The notes beneath the pieces were generated by a model. It saw only the letters and a program-made list of their open reading frames with translations, searched no databases and was not told the DNA's origin. Shown here piece by piece: positions 23,382 to 34,929 of a stretch of 64,000 nt of DNA; position 1 is the stretch's first letter; every line of letters begins with the position of its first letter. Made by a program: the position numbers and the translations under genes. Origin of the DNA: Chara braunii (taxonomy: Eukaryota > Streptophyta > Charophyceae > Charales > Characeae); contig BFEA01000733.1 in NCBI GenBank assembly GCA_003427395.1, forward strand, positions 260,176 to 324,175, given 5' to 3'.

Positions 23382-24194
23382 TTACCTCATGCCACTGAAA
23401 AACCCCATCAATTTGACCGGCAATCTCCATTCAGACAGTCCGTTCTCATAGAAAAGGCGCAAATTCTCCATATTGCAACCATACATTCTAAGCTCGTTGC
23501 AAAAAACTAGCACTACAGCGTATACAAAAACCCGCTTTCGGTTTAAACATGCCACACACAACACTCTGCAGAAGTCGAAACTGTCCAAAAACAACCGTAT
23601 GCAACAGTACGACACATCCTTTGGCTGTATTCCGGCACCACGCAGCGAATATACTACCAAAAACGGATTGTAGGATGCGCAATCCAACAACTCTTGTTTC
23701 AAGTCCGCATACCACATTCGAGGTGATCTTGTAACATTGTCCAGGCAAAGGTAAAACTGCTTATTCTCTTCCTGTCAGAGTGCAGCGCGCGGGGATGGAA
23801 GTTTCGTGACGCAAATGACATCATGAGGTACTTTGTTCAAGCTCCCTCACTCAATCGAGGAAGCGAACTTGTACTCCGTATGCCATGAACATTTCCTTGT
23901 CAAGATCGCTCTATCTCATTCTACCTTGAACCACGCATCGAGAGGCTTGTCCAAAAAGGGGACGACGCTCATCTGCGGGTCGTTTTCGAACTCTGTTGTC
24001 ATCGGCTCGAGAATTTCGGTATTGCCGGCCGCACCACGCAATCCGCATGCACAAGGGTGAATGAGATACGAATAATAATGCCAATGGGACATGACTCTTG
24101 TCGCACTCCCTACACAAGCTATGGGACACCCGCAGCCTAGGCCACATGCAATCTGGCCGCTGCGGCCGAAAAAGTCGGTCGTGGCCCCGACCAA
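23382..24194 (-). pseudogene. Unknown minus-strand coding remnant
   Basis: Successive minus-strand frames (24194-23916, then a continuation with stops to about 23760, then 23717-23382) give protein-like sequence rich in Cys, Trp, Leu and charged residues. This suggests one decayed coding region of roughly 270 codons. I do not recognise a domain. It lies about 2 kb from the DUF7869-type remnant on the same strand, but I see no shared blocks. It may be another mobile-element gene. Confidence 0.3.
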
Positions 24195-24565
24195 TAAGTT
24201 CAGTCCTCGACCTGGTTTCTCAATACTTTTTTTTTACCCCTAAAAATACGTATAAATAAATAAATAAATATATATATGTATAGGGGTGTAGGGTTTGGAA
24301 AACCCTACAATCCTACATTTTTGATTTGGGAATCCGACTTCGTTTAAGATTTAAAAAAAAATAAAAATTAAAACTCGATTTACACAAAATATTAAAAAGT
24401 AAATAAATAAAAAAACAGTAATTTTTTTTTGTCATTTTGTATCATGAGGGATATGGTCCCTTAGTTGTGCTGTAGTGTTTTTAGAAATGATTTTTGGTTT
24501 TTTGTAAGGGAATAAGGTATTTAAAAAAAATGAAGATGCAAAAATTTAAAACAGATTTAAAAAGA
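24195..24565. other. AT-rich spacer with short perfect hairpin
   Basis: The sequence is mostly A/T runs. TGTAGGGTTT and AAACCCTACA form a perfect 10-bp stem with a 3-base loop at 24287-24309. No gene is visible. Confidence 0.6.
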
Positions 24566-24567
24566 AG

Positions 24568-24607
<40 letters not shown>

Positions 24608-24679
24608 TGATTTGATTGATTGATTTTGTGTATCTGTGTGTGTTTGTTTGTGTGTGTGTGTGTGTGCGTGCGTGTGTGC

Positions 24680-24765
<86 letters not shown>

Positions 24766-25100
24766 NNNNNNNNNNNNNNNNNNNNNNNNNNNNNNNNNNN
24801 NNNNNNNNNNNNNNNNNNNNNNNNNNNNNNNNNNNNNNNNNNNNNNNNNNNNNNNNNNNNNNNNNNNNNNNNNNNNNNNNNNNNNNNNNNNNNNNNNNNN
24901 NNNNNNNNNNNNNNNNNNNNNNNNNNNNNNNNNNNNNNNNNNNNNNNNNNNNNNNNNNNNNNNNNNNNNNNNNNNNNNNNNNNNNNNNNNNNNNNNNNNN
25001 NNNNNNNNNNNNNNNNNNNNNNNNNNNNNNNNNNNNNNNNNNNNNNNNNNNNNNNNNNNNNNNNNNNNNNNNNNNNNNNNNNNNNNNNNNNNNNNNNNNN

Positions 25101-25175
<75 letters not shown>

Positions 25176-25345
25176 GGGGACGGGAGGGGATGGAGGGCCC
25201 CTCCCCCACCAATCCATCAATTAATCAATCAATTAGTCAATCAATTAATCAATTAATCAATTAATCAATCAATCAGGCAATCAATTAATCAGGCAATCAA
25301 TTAATCAATCAATCAATCAATCGATCAATCAATCAATCAAAAAAA
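24566..25345. repeat. Compound microsatellite around an assembly gap
   Basis: The order is (GATT)n at 24566-24622, (GT)n at 24638-24765, 335 Ns at 24766-25100, (GT)n at 25101-25174, and an (AATC/AATT)n tract at 25206-25345. The flanking tetranucleotide tracts are reverse complements of each other. The true length of the GT block is unknown, and the open frames through it have no meaning. Confidence 0.95.
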
Positions 25346-26590
25346 ACAATCAATCAATTTTTTTTTATTTTTTTTTTGAATTATTTTTGCTACCTACCAA
25401 ACAATTCTGTACAAATTTTCAATTTATTTTTTTTTGTGTGCAGGCCGTTAGAGACCGATGTGCGCAGGCCTCGCATGTGCACCGAGTTCCCATGCCCGTC
25501 CCCGCCTGGCTGTGGCACCGCCACAAGGAAACTCGGTCGCGCGGCCTCGACCGCGGCCTAGGCTGTGGGATCCGCGGCCAAGGGTACCACATAATACACA
25601 AGACATAAAATGCAAACACAAACGAAAATGAAATGTCGAAAAAGTAAAAAAATCACCTTCACGATCAACTTAACTTTAAAAATTGTTTAACCATCACCCA
25701 ACCATCTTTAAAAAATCAACCCTAGACAGTGGACAAAATCCGCCAACTTGTCGTACCGCAAAATCATCGCAATTCACTAAGTAAAAAAAAAAAATGCCCC
25801 CTTCCGAATTTTGGTTCGAACAGTCATTTTTAAAAATCCTACTCCCTCACTCTATTGGTTGGACGTGCACGTGTCGTTTTTTTCTCCTGCATCCACACTC
25901 GCTTCAGCGGATGGACTCAGATCTCGAAGTGCAACTTCAGCATTTAGACGAACATTGGAAGGAATGACAAGTCCAGTTGCGACCGGTTTTGTAACTTTGC
26001 TCAGTCTCTCCCAACCGAAAGTGATCGACCCGACATGCTGCCATTATGTCTGCTCAGTTATTTTTTCCATCGTTTCTCTCATGCGTTCTCATACAGTTGT
26101 TGGAGCGACTTTGCTCTCCCAGCCGGCACCTAGTATTCCACTAGCACTTGATTATTATTCTGCGAATGTTTTTCAACAACCACCCGAGAAAGAGTTTTGT
26201 TCACCTAGATAGGCACACCGCTGGACAGATCATCGTCGGAGCGGCGAAGGATAAGAAAAGTGTCCACGTCAACATGCACGAGGGGGTCGAAACTGGTCAT
26301 CAGACGATCTTTTCTTCGTCCAACAAATTGGGGTTTCCTGTCGTCGATCTTGGCACTGCGAGTGAGGAGAAGGTTGTTGATCGCTTTCGAGCAGTCATGA
26401 TCTTAGCAAAAAACTTTCCAGATGTTGTGAGGATAACTCATTGGCAATAATCTCATCGTCATTTTTTATAACCTCTTCCCAGTAACACAAAGTTTTTTCT
26501 CTCCTACTCACCTAATGATCATTGTAAGTGCACCAAATTGACCGCCTGCTCTCCAACAACTCGAATGGTCACGAAGGACCTGCGTAACTT
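25346..26590. other. No secure gene; weak plus-strand ORF
   Basis: A GC-rich island lies at 25440-25600 in AT-rich DNA. Plus-strand frames at 25811-26212 and 26148-26450 have fairly natural composition, and the second holds a VVDRFRAVMILAKNFPDVV stretch. I recognise no family and give these little weight. Confidence 0.3.
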
Positions 26591-26594
26591 TCAT

Positions 26595-27930
26595 CTACGT
26601 TTTGATTGAACCAATAAATCGGACCTTCCTCGGGTAACCAATTGTCGATATCGCAAACTTATTGTACAACAAGCCCGGATTATCTCCAATCATCATAAAT
26701 TTAAGCAAGTGCGGTTTTTTAAATTTAGTAATGTCCGACGCAATGTACGGGTCTACTATACTTATCCAATCTGCCATCATATAAAGGAAAATACATTCGG
26801 GATATTTTTTGTGGGATTGCTCTATGAGCTTATACAACTCGTCCATAGTATATGCGTCTACGTCTTTTAATTTATTTAAGAAAATGCTGAAAGTATTGTC
26901 AACGTCTGTATGGGTATGTCTCACTAGCATGAAACATATTTCTACCCCTTGGAAAATTTAGAACTTAACCAAGAATGCAGTTAGCGCACATATGTACTTG
27001 TTCTTGTTTTCCCTCCAACAATTATCTCCTGGAATGCGCAAAAACGGTTGTAGTGACATCCCACTCCCTTTAATTTTGACAAGGGTTCTCACAAGACAAG
27101 TAGCGACTGTATTTGAATTGTGTTTGAAATACGAAAATCACGTGTAGACATAAATACTAGGGTCTCTACCGTGTGCAATAACACTTGTCGGATTTGTTTT
27201 CATCATCATCTCGTGCCTAAGTGCTTTCGAGTAGTTTGCCTGACCAATATGAGGGGTAGTGGTCTTTTTTTGATTCATGTCGTCAAATGTTGAGACACAA
27301 ACGCTCGTTCGGACGGAGAATGGAATGAGTCTTCGCTCGACTATAGTCCAGTATGTGTTCAACTTACCGCCTTTGGTGAACTTTCATCTCCTCCAGGGCT
27401 CGTTCTCGATCTCGATCTCGAGGAAGAGCAACGTAGTGTATACGTTATTTTGGTTCATGACAGATGACACACTTTGTGAATGTGTTCGAGTGTGCGAGTG
27501 AAACGTGATAAAGGTATTTTTGCCACAATTTATAAAAGGTGGACTCTGACGCGACTTCGAGGCCGACAACCACGAAGTCTGATTTGATGGACTCATAAAT
27601 TGAACGCTTCGTAAAAGCAGCTGGCAGTCGAAGTTTTGGTCTGTAAAGGCCGTCTTGAGGATCCACCTCATTCGGCATGTTATCCGCATGACAGTCTATG
27701 AATGTTTTCATGCTGGCAAGCATGGTGACCGTCTTGTCTTTTGGTTGTTGTCTACCCGTCAGCCCATGCTCACAACTCACAAAGTCGTTGTCCAATCGCT
27801 TTTTACAACCATAAAACGTATTACGAGAGATACCGAGAATATTGCAGTAGGCCTTGACGCACATGTAACGTTCAACTCCACAGGGCGGACACATGTCTGT
27901 CCACCTTCATTCAACGTGAAATCTTTAGAC
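26595..27930 (-). pseudogene. DUF7869-type transposase-like gene, decayed
   Basis: I recognise this from the general pattern of an uncharacterised family found in repeat-rich eukaryotes (DUF7869). The N-terminal part (27894-27445) has a short helix-turn-helix-like stretch around CNILGISRNTFYGCKKRL, then HGLTGR, then TFYKLWQKYL and FTKCVICH. The central part (27362-27138) has DDMNQKKTTTPHI and SVIAHGR. Next, with a stop near 27137, comes IPGDNCWRENKNKYM (about 26995-27040). The C-terminal part (26930-26595) begins LVRHTHTDVDNTFS, matching the family's VGHTHEDID block. The acidic positions DDMNQ, GDN and HTHTDVD are kept, which suits an RNase H-like nuclease fold, although that fold is an inference. 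Three or four stops and at least one frameshift make it inactive. No terminal inverted repeats were found. Confidence 0.7.
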
Positions 27931-28174
27931 TTTTCATCCACCATTCCGCTCGCTCTTCAAGACTCTTACTGTACACTCCTTGTCTAACCGTTCAGACTTC
28001 CTCCGGCGACACGTTGTAACAACAGGGAGCCTTGCAACATGTCATGCGACGTACCATGAGCAATTTTTTTTCGGACAATATGTCTTTTGCTTTTTTGTAT
28101 TGCTCTACCTTCCTAGCATTCCTATTAGCCATGCAATATGGTCTTCTCTCACCTGGTGGAGGTGCGGGCAAAAT

Positions 28175-28735
28175 TTATAGTATTACCATGATTTTCTTTT
28201 TCGCTCCTGCCAGACGCTTCCGACCCAGACTTGCTCTCAACAGGAATCGCATCATGAGATTGTACTTGCGTTGGACTCGCCCGCGCCGTGGACAGCTCCT
28301 CCGAATGTAAGTCGGTGGCAACCAACTTTGTACCGCTATAGCTAGCTTAATGTAACGACTCACTGAAGGAGGATTGTTGCCCAGACGAGTAATCAGGGTC
28401 CACTAACTTCTCAGTCTTGGCATCAGAGGTTGTGAAAGAAGCAACCATCGACACACAATAGTTGTCCCCGAAGTTGTGGGGTGCACCTTGCCAGAAACGT
28501 GGAACGTATTTTGGGAGGCAGACGACTCTTTGTCTGCGGACAGTGTCGCCAAACCCCTAGGCAAATGGATGCAACCCCCAAAGCTCTCACGAAAAGCGAG
28601 ACTTCGTTTTTTGGTAAACGCAGCACTGGGATGTTGGAACGGCGAACTGTCGGAAGAACTTGTTGAGGACAACTGCAGGTCTTCTAGGTGAAAATGCAAG
28701 GTGGTGGCCTGTTCATGGTCCATGGCCAGGTTCAT
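28175..28735 (-). pseudogene. Possible 5' part of the DUF7869-type gene
   Basis: Minus-strand frames at 28735-28403 (Ser-rich) and 28363-28175 (Arg/Lys-rich) lie upstream of and in the same orientation as the DUF7869-type remnant. They could be its disordered N-terminus, since such proteins often start with a long Ser-rich region. There is no domain to confirm this, and the intervening 27930-28175 has stops in all frames that I checked. Confidence 0.3.
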
Positions 28736-29071
28736 GCGGTCATTTCTTGAACCGTCCTTTCCGTCGCCATGTAGCCGTCGGTGTCGTGGACGAGGTTCCC
28801 GTTAGGAAAGTCGATCGACCTCTTCGGTGCGGAGGAATGGGCGGTTCGAATTCGTCTCCACACCCTGCAAAACACCGGAGCAAAGTGTAACCATGAATAC
28901 TAAGAACATGGTCACGCGACCCCACGGCCATGGCCGCGCGGCCACTTGATTTCGCGGTCGTGTGGCGACCTGTGAAGGAGGGGAGGGGGAGGTTCGGGGG
29001 CTGATTAGGGTTGCGCAACCCCAACCCCACCCCGTCACAGGAAAAAAAAAACGAAAATAAGTTTCGGGAGG
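28736..29071. other. GC-rich spacer, no gene recognised
   Basis: Several small dyads, such as GGCCATGGCC, are present. Overlapping frames on both strands carry no domain. Confidence 0.4.
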
Positions 29072-29551
29072 GGGTGGTTTGGGCTTGCTTTCAAGACAAC
29101 CCTTGGTTGAGCTTCAACGCCAGGGTCTGGCACGTTTCGGTATTGGCAAGAGCAAGCTCCTGGACGGGTGAACACTGTATAGGACTGGCCCACCCTGCAG
29201 GCTGCAGGTAGTTCCTAGGTACTTCCCAGACACTTCACGTCCAGTTCAGGAGGCAGGAGGTAGTCTTCAGGATTCGGCAACATCACTCTGGAGGAGCGCT
29301 GCAGGAGTAGTAGTAGCGCTAGCAGTGGTCGCGTTGGGCACTATTAGCGTTAGCAGCAGTCTTCAACGTTGGGCGCTATTAGGAGCCAGAGTAGTACTAG
29401 AGAGAAAGAGATTGGGCGAAGGCCTCCCGCTACCAGACTTCACTGCATCGGCAGTTTACGAGAGAGTGGGCTTGGTGACATTTGGATTCAAACTCGACAT
29501 TCGGCTTCAAACATTTGACAAGGGATTATCTGGGACTTGTAACGAAGACTT

Positions 29552-30812
29552 TTTTTTTTTTTTTTTTAATTGCTCCAATCTATTCGTGGGGAGCATCACG
29601 TGATGGGAATCTGGCCCAGCGTCCCTTATAATGGAAATACATTAATGATTGACAATTGATGAAAATTTAGGATGATTGAGGATCATTTTGTATGATTTAA
29701 GATGTCAGAGTGGGTGATTGAGGTCATGAAATAGAGCTAGATGACGACTAATCAGAAAGATTGTCTACTCAGCACTGAATTACTATCCTATCCCTAATTT
29801 CCTGTATCCATTCCAAACAACCAATCACAATTGAACCCACATTGTGCACCAATCAGGCCTCTTCCCGGTCTCACACCCCAATCTGGCTCGGTTACAGGGT
29901 AGTGTTACCCACCCCAGCTCCGACCATCGCTGGCCAGATTGTAGCCATTAGTCAAGTTTGCAGATTGCCTTCCTCCCTCAGCAATTCCAGACCTCAATAC
30001 AAAGCCTCAAGCTCCTACACAAGCAGGTTACAGGGCACTGCCCCAGCGCCGGCTAGCATCATTCTGGCGCCAACTCAACCTGACCATTATACAAGAGGAC
30101 TCAATTAGGAAATTAGATAATCTAGAATGCCAACCAGAAATCAAGGATCTGATAATATCTGAATCTTGATCAGCAAAACTTTCTGATGATGAAATTTGAC
30201 GAGTACCCTGAGATGATCACAAAGATGATGGATAATGATGACGACGCTGATGATTATTTCTCTCCACCTCTCCCCTTCTTCCATGTATTCTCCTCCTCTC
30301 CTCTCATTTCCTCTTCTCCTCTCCCTGCCTCCGCTGAGTCGAACCCCGCTATCTGCATGAAGTTCCTATCAGCCCCAACGAGAGAGAGAACTTCCCCATT
30401 CCTTCTACCTTGAGGTAACCAGTTCCCCCAAAAGGTGTACCTCAAAACTAACACTATGACCTAGTCTGCCTCCGCCAGAAGATAATGCGCCCCCATACAT
30501 ATCTCCCAGCCGCAGCCCAGGTCAGCTCCCATCATCTCCATCTACTCTCTGGAGCGCAATCACCTCCCACTTTGTGTTCCCCTGAGGAGTAGCGCTCCCT
30601 TCCAAACCAACCAACCTACCAACTAGACCATAGCCTATCTGGGAGATGAGAATATAATCACAAACACAGAGATGACTACTGAAAAGAATAACAAAACGGT
30701 GATGATGATGATGATGATGATGATTGATGATGAATGATGATGATTGATGATGATGATGATGATGATGATAATGATGATGATGATGATGATGATGATAAGG
30801 TTCAGATTGGTA

Positions 30813-30857
<45 letters not shown>

Positions 30858-32061
30858 AAGTTTCAGATGATGATGATAATGATGATGATGATGATGATGA
30901 TGAAATAAAATTGGCGAAAATAAATAAAGAACGTTGGACTTGCGATACCCTAATGACATCGGTGTGGAGGATTGACAACTCACTATTGTTGTAATGAAAA
31001 TAGAAGATGACGATGATTACTATTTTTACAGCAAAGTCTGGATGATGACCATGAAGAAGATAAAAAGAAGGTAAATAACATGGATGACGAATTGGAGAAG
31101 CCGATGATGATTACCACAGGTAACCAAATGAGGATTACAAAAATGACGGTGTCCTTGATGAAAACCCCCCGCTGAAATAACAATGATGACAATCTTGATG
31201 CTCTTGATGGATAACCTGCACAAGACAAAAAACAGACGAAAGCACATATATAGATTTGATGATGACCTCCTAGCCGCTCTCTTGATGATACTCTCCCAGT
31301 GGCACTGTGATGATTCTTCAAGTAGGACCAACGTTCTCCGCACTTTGGTCTCCACGGGGCTGACTCCACTTTCCTCCACCGACATCGACTTTCGTCAACT
31401 CGCATGAGCTCTCCAGCCTCCTTAAAGGTCTTGGCTATGGAGTACTTCATGTGAAAAACACAGGGAAAATGTTCAAACAGCAGTTGCCGCTACCGTTCTC
31501 CCTTTTCCTCTGTGCCTCAGGCCAGATGCCACGTCAGCCTGTGACGTAGTAATGACCCAGCGCCTCTGGCTACCGCGCGTGCGTCAAGCGCTAACCCCCA
31601 TCTACTTCATAACATCACAACACTTTCGCACCAGCGCCTCCCTCCCGTTCGCTATCAGCACCACGCCACGTGTCAGCTCGCATGTTACTAGTCATCACAA
31701 GCCAGCGCCTCACCAGTCGCAAGTCACGAGCGCCCCACCACTCGCCTGTTGCCAGCGCCCCACCCCCGCCAGCAGCCAGCGCCTCGCTGCCCTCACAGAG
31801 CCAGCTTCTCACCACTCACGAGAAGCCAGCGCCTCGCAACCTGCGAGAAGCCAGAGCCCCGCCATCTCCAACCAGCCAGCGCCTCGCTTGCAAGCAACCA
31901 GCATGCCATCATCCGTGTGCCGCGGCGGCCCGGCGCCCGCCAGCCATAGCACTCGCCGCTATCTTTTTTTTTTTTTTTCCCGTACCTCCCGACACGTCCC
32001 CTCTCTCTGTCTCCCTCTCTCTCCCGTGAGGTTAGAGCATCTCCCGTGAGGTTAGAGCATC
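29552..32061 (-). mobile_element. Poly(A)-tailed retroinsertion inside the LTR
   Basis: The insert starts on the plus strand with a T-run (to about 29567), which is a poly(A) tail read on the minus strand. It is flanked by 17-bp direct repeats at 29535-29551 and 32062-32078 that differ at one base. The related LTR at 41345-42664 runs through the same point without the insert, giving an empty-site reference. These features are the marks of LINE-machinery retrotransposition, so the insert is either a processed RNA copy or a non-autonomous LINE. Inside are a GAT microsatellite, a repetitive CCAGCGCCTCGC-rich stretch (31560-31950, plus), a second T-run (31966-31979) and a duplicated block starting CTCCCGTGAGG at the 5' end (32021-32060). 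A 155-codon minus frame (31450-30983) has no recognised domain. Confidence 0.85.
30697..30904 (+). repeat. (GAT)n microsatellite
   Basis: A long imperfect TGATGATGA tract with two non-repeat interruptions of about 20 bases lies within the retroinsertion. The His-rich minus-strand frame over it is an artefact. Confidence 0.95.
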
Positions 32062-32499
32062 ACTTGAAACGAAGACTTGGTGTTGACTACACACATTCCC
32101 ATCTTCCCCCTTCTTCTTTGTTTCATCCCCTTCTCTCCGTATGTGTATGGACTTGACCTTGCGCATTCTTCCTATGTCTAGCGCCAGGCCCCTTTACACC
32201 TTATGATGAGGATAATGTATGTTTGGTCTGTATTGCGACATTGATTGGGCTAGTCATTGGTATTCTAGCATTCCTGTTGCGCTGTCTTGTACTACGTGAC
32301 AGAGGTCAGTCCCGATCAGGTCAGGACTTTTATCCAAGTCTTCCACTGCACTGTAAAGCACCATTTTTGTATGTATCAGGATGTACACTACTTCTTGAGA
32401 TTTCACTAGTACTTCATTCAATTTGTCCACTCAGTCTTTTTTATCACATTGGGGATCCTCGATTATATATGTACATCACCCAACTGGGCATGTAACAGT

Positions 32500-32511
32500 T
32501 GGTATTGGAAC
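32500..32511 (+). promoter_or_regulatory. Primer-binding site, initiator tRNA-Met type
   Basis: TGGTATTGGAAC lies two bases after the LTR end. It matches nine of the twelve bases of TGGTATCAGAGC, the usual plant initiator-tRNA-Met primer site. It fixes the orientation of the element as plus. Confidence 0.65.
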
Positions 32512-33361
32512 ACCACACGTGAATCAGAAGAGCCTGATCTGAGATGTGTGCGGGGACTAAGTAGCTGATAGGTCCTTATTGATTGATTATAGCATACTAG
32601 ATCGCCCCCAAAATCACAATTTTGACCTCACTACCGTTTTTTGTTTTTTTGGATTTTGTTTTCCCGCTATTTCTGTTGTGAAAAATCGTAATAGCGCCAC
32701 ACCTGAAATTTTCGTTTTTGTTTTTCTTCCGAAAATTCAAAATTTCGTTGTTGGAAATCCAGAATATATATTTTTTTGAAAATTTCGATTTCCTTTCGTA
32801 ATTTCCCGTTGTTTAAAAATCCGTAATATTTTTTTTTGAAATTCGTTTTTTTTTTTTTTCAAATCGTACGGGAAATCCCTTTGGCTGTTATCATTTTCCA
32901 AACTGCACGTACTCCTATCTGAGTAATTTTGAATATATATATATATATATTTTTTTTTTTTAGAATTCTCTTATCGGATAATCATTTGCGGTCTGAAAGT
33001 TCGAAATGTTTTTCTCATTCGTAATTTCGCACTTCAGGGGGAATTGGGAGGCCAACTGAACTTGCAAACGAGTATTTTTCTTTTTTTCGATTTTTTTTGC
33101 AAAGTTTAAACTTTTTCTTTCTGATTAGTGGCTCCTTATCTGGTCGATTTATCCCACCCACCCCTCGCCGCCTATGTTATTGCCCCCTCTAGTCTTATCT
33201 TCTTTATCTGTCTCCGGGTACCCCCTGCGGCAACATTGGTGAGTTGCCACCTCAGCAGGCCACGTCAACAGACCACGTCAGCAGGCCACGTAAGCAGCAG
33301 GGAGTGCCACGTCAACAGTCTTCTAGACTGATCTATACTCATACACTTACAAACAGCCGGC
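32512..33361 (+). other. Leader between primer site and gag, T-rich
   Basis: Bases 32580-33125 are strongly T-rich with runs of 8-12 T and an AT dinucleotide tract at 32934-32950. Bases 33240-33320 repeat CCACGTCA/CCACGTAA several times. No gene is visible. It is the untranslated leader of the retroelement, perhaps lengthened by insertion. Confidence 0.5.
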
Positions 33362-33760
33362 ATGGATCAAAAGCCCTGGGAAACAGACGAGACTTATCAG
33401 GCCCGGATGCTGCTTCTGATTACTGAAGCCAAACAACGGTCGGATGCAGTAGCAGCCGCAACAAAGAAGAAGGCAGAGGACGCCGAGAAGGCACGTTTGT
33501 TGGCAATCGAACTGCGGCGCCAACAAGACGAGGCAGCAACAAAGGCTGCCGATGAAGAACGAATTCAATGACGCGAGAAGATATTCAGCGGAGAGCGAGC
33601 TTTGCTCACAATAACGGCGGATTGGTGGGCCTAGGCCGAGAATGGTAAGATGGAAGAGCGTGAAAGCAAGATTGCTCTACTCCTTTCCTATCTCACGGAT
33701 CTCCTGGCAACATGCATTACACAACAGGAGGACATCCACAGCCTCAACGATGTGTGCGAG
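33362..33760 (+). pseudogene. gag N-terminus of the gypsy family
   Basis: The reading opens with ATG at 33362 and gives a charged, Ala-rich sequence with coiled-coil character (KKKAEDAEKARLLAIELRR near residues 36-54). A TGA follows at about 33569, after which the same kind of sequence resumes (33650 on) with the TQQEDIHSLND block. It has the position expected of gag, 860 bases after the primer site. The rest of gag is not present. It runs into a duplicated CA-repeat region. Confidence 0.6.
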
Positions 33761-33924
33761 CACACGCACACACATACATGCGAGCACACGCGGACACATA
33801 CATACACACATGCATTACACAGCAGGAGGACATCGATAGCCTCAACGATGCATGTGAGCACATGCACACACATACATATAGCAGGAGGACATCCACATCC
33901 TCAACATGCACACACACACACAGA

Positions 33925-33996
<72 letters not shown>

Positions 33997-34004
33997 CGCA
34001 CACG

Positions 34005-34043
<39 letters not shown>

Positions 34044-34090
34044 TCAAACACAAACACACACATTCAAACACACACACACACACACACAAA
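33712..34090 (+). repeat. Triplicated gag segment grading into a long (CA)n tract
   Basis: The block CAGGAGGACATC followed by CAACGATG- or CAACATG-like sequence occurs three times (near 33725, 33822 and 33880). Each is followed by a longer CA/CACG tract, ending in a near-pure (CA)n at 33905-34088. This looks like slippage expansion seeded within gag. Confidence 0.85.
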
Positions 34091-34654
34091 TATTAAAAGG
34101 CCCCGGGAAAAAAAAAACATATATTTTTTTTCCCTTCCTTGATTGTTTCCTTAGGACCAAAAAAAAAAAAAAAAAAAAGTAAAAACAAAGAATACAAAGA
34201 ACTGCCAACCAAAAATCCCCCCCCAAATAAAAAGCTTTTTTTTATTTTCCAATTTCTCTTCTCCGCCTTTTCTGTTTTCTATTTTTTATAATTCTAAAAA
34301 CTTATCTGTTTCCAAAAAAAAAAAAAATGGGGTTGTAGGGATTAAAAATCCCTTCAACCCCATTTTTTTTTTTTTTTTAACCCATTATTTAATTCAGGAA
34401 AAGTATGGTAAATTCGCGTCTGCGTCGCGGACGAGGTCGGCCGCGGACGCGGCCTTATATATGGCCGCCATCCGAGCTCGACCCCGCGGACACGTCCGCG
34501 GGTGTTTCATAGATTGTAATGCCCTCTTTATAATGGGCCGCAATCTTCGCAACCAGATAGAGGCTCAGTCGGGAACGCAAGAGATGGGCGACAAGGGCGA
34601 CATGGATGACAGGGTGGAGGGCGGATTGGATGAAGGCGAAATATTTGCGGCGAC
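34091..34654. other. A/T runs and a strong hairpin, no gene
   Basis: Poly(A) occurs at 34159-34177. A 17-bp stem with one mismatch, ATGGGGTTG...AATCCC type, lies at 34327-34363 and is extended by flanking A and T runs. A GC-rich stretch rich in GCGGACGCGG dyads lies at 34415-34500. Confidence 0.6.
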
Positions 34655-34762
34655 AACACCGACAGCAACAAAGACAACAACAACAACAACAATATCAATA
34701 ACATCGGCATCAACGACACCAACAACAACAAGAACAATAACAACAACAACAACAATAACAAT

Positions 34763-34812
<50 letters not shown>

Positions 34813-34880
34813 CGGCAGCAGTGTTGACCACGACAACAACGGGGCAAACAACAACAACAACAACAACAACAATAACAGCT
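34655..34880 (+). repeat. (AAC)n microsatellite
   Basis: This is a long imperfect CAA/AAC tract. It generates Thr-rich plus frames and Val- or Leu-rich minus frames (for example 34461-34970), which are not genes. Confidence 0.95.
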
Positions 34881-34929
34881 GCGACAACCACGGCAGCGGC
34901 GGGGAGGAGAGCGATGTCTGTGCATCTGA

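Larger units (their letters stand above)
29072..32497 (+). repeat. 5' LTR of a gypsy family, 5'-truncated and split by an insertion
   Basis: Bases 29078-29551 and 32079-32497 align along most of their length with the LTR at 41345-42664 and with the inverted LTR at 60662-62041. The copy lacks the first few hundred bases. It ends GCATGTAACA, the reverse complement of the family's TGTTACATGC start, and is followed at once by a primer-binding-like site. A 2.5-kb poly(A)-type insertion (29552-32061) splits it. A TATA-like GTATAGG lies near 29177. Confidence 0.9.

Noticed and set aside
24481-25264. Five long ORFs through the GT repeat and gap
   Set aside because: They consist of Cys-Val or Thr-His dipeptides and translated Ns, with no coding signal.
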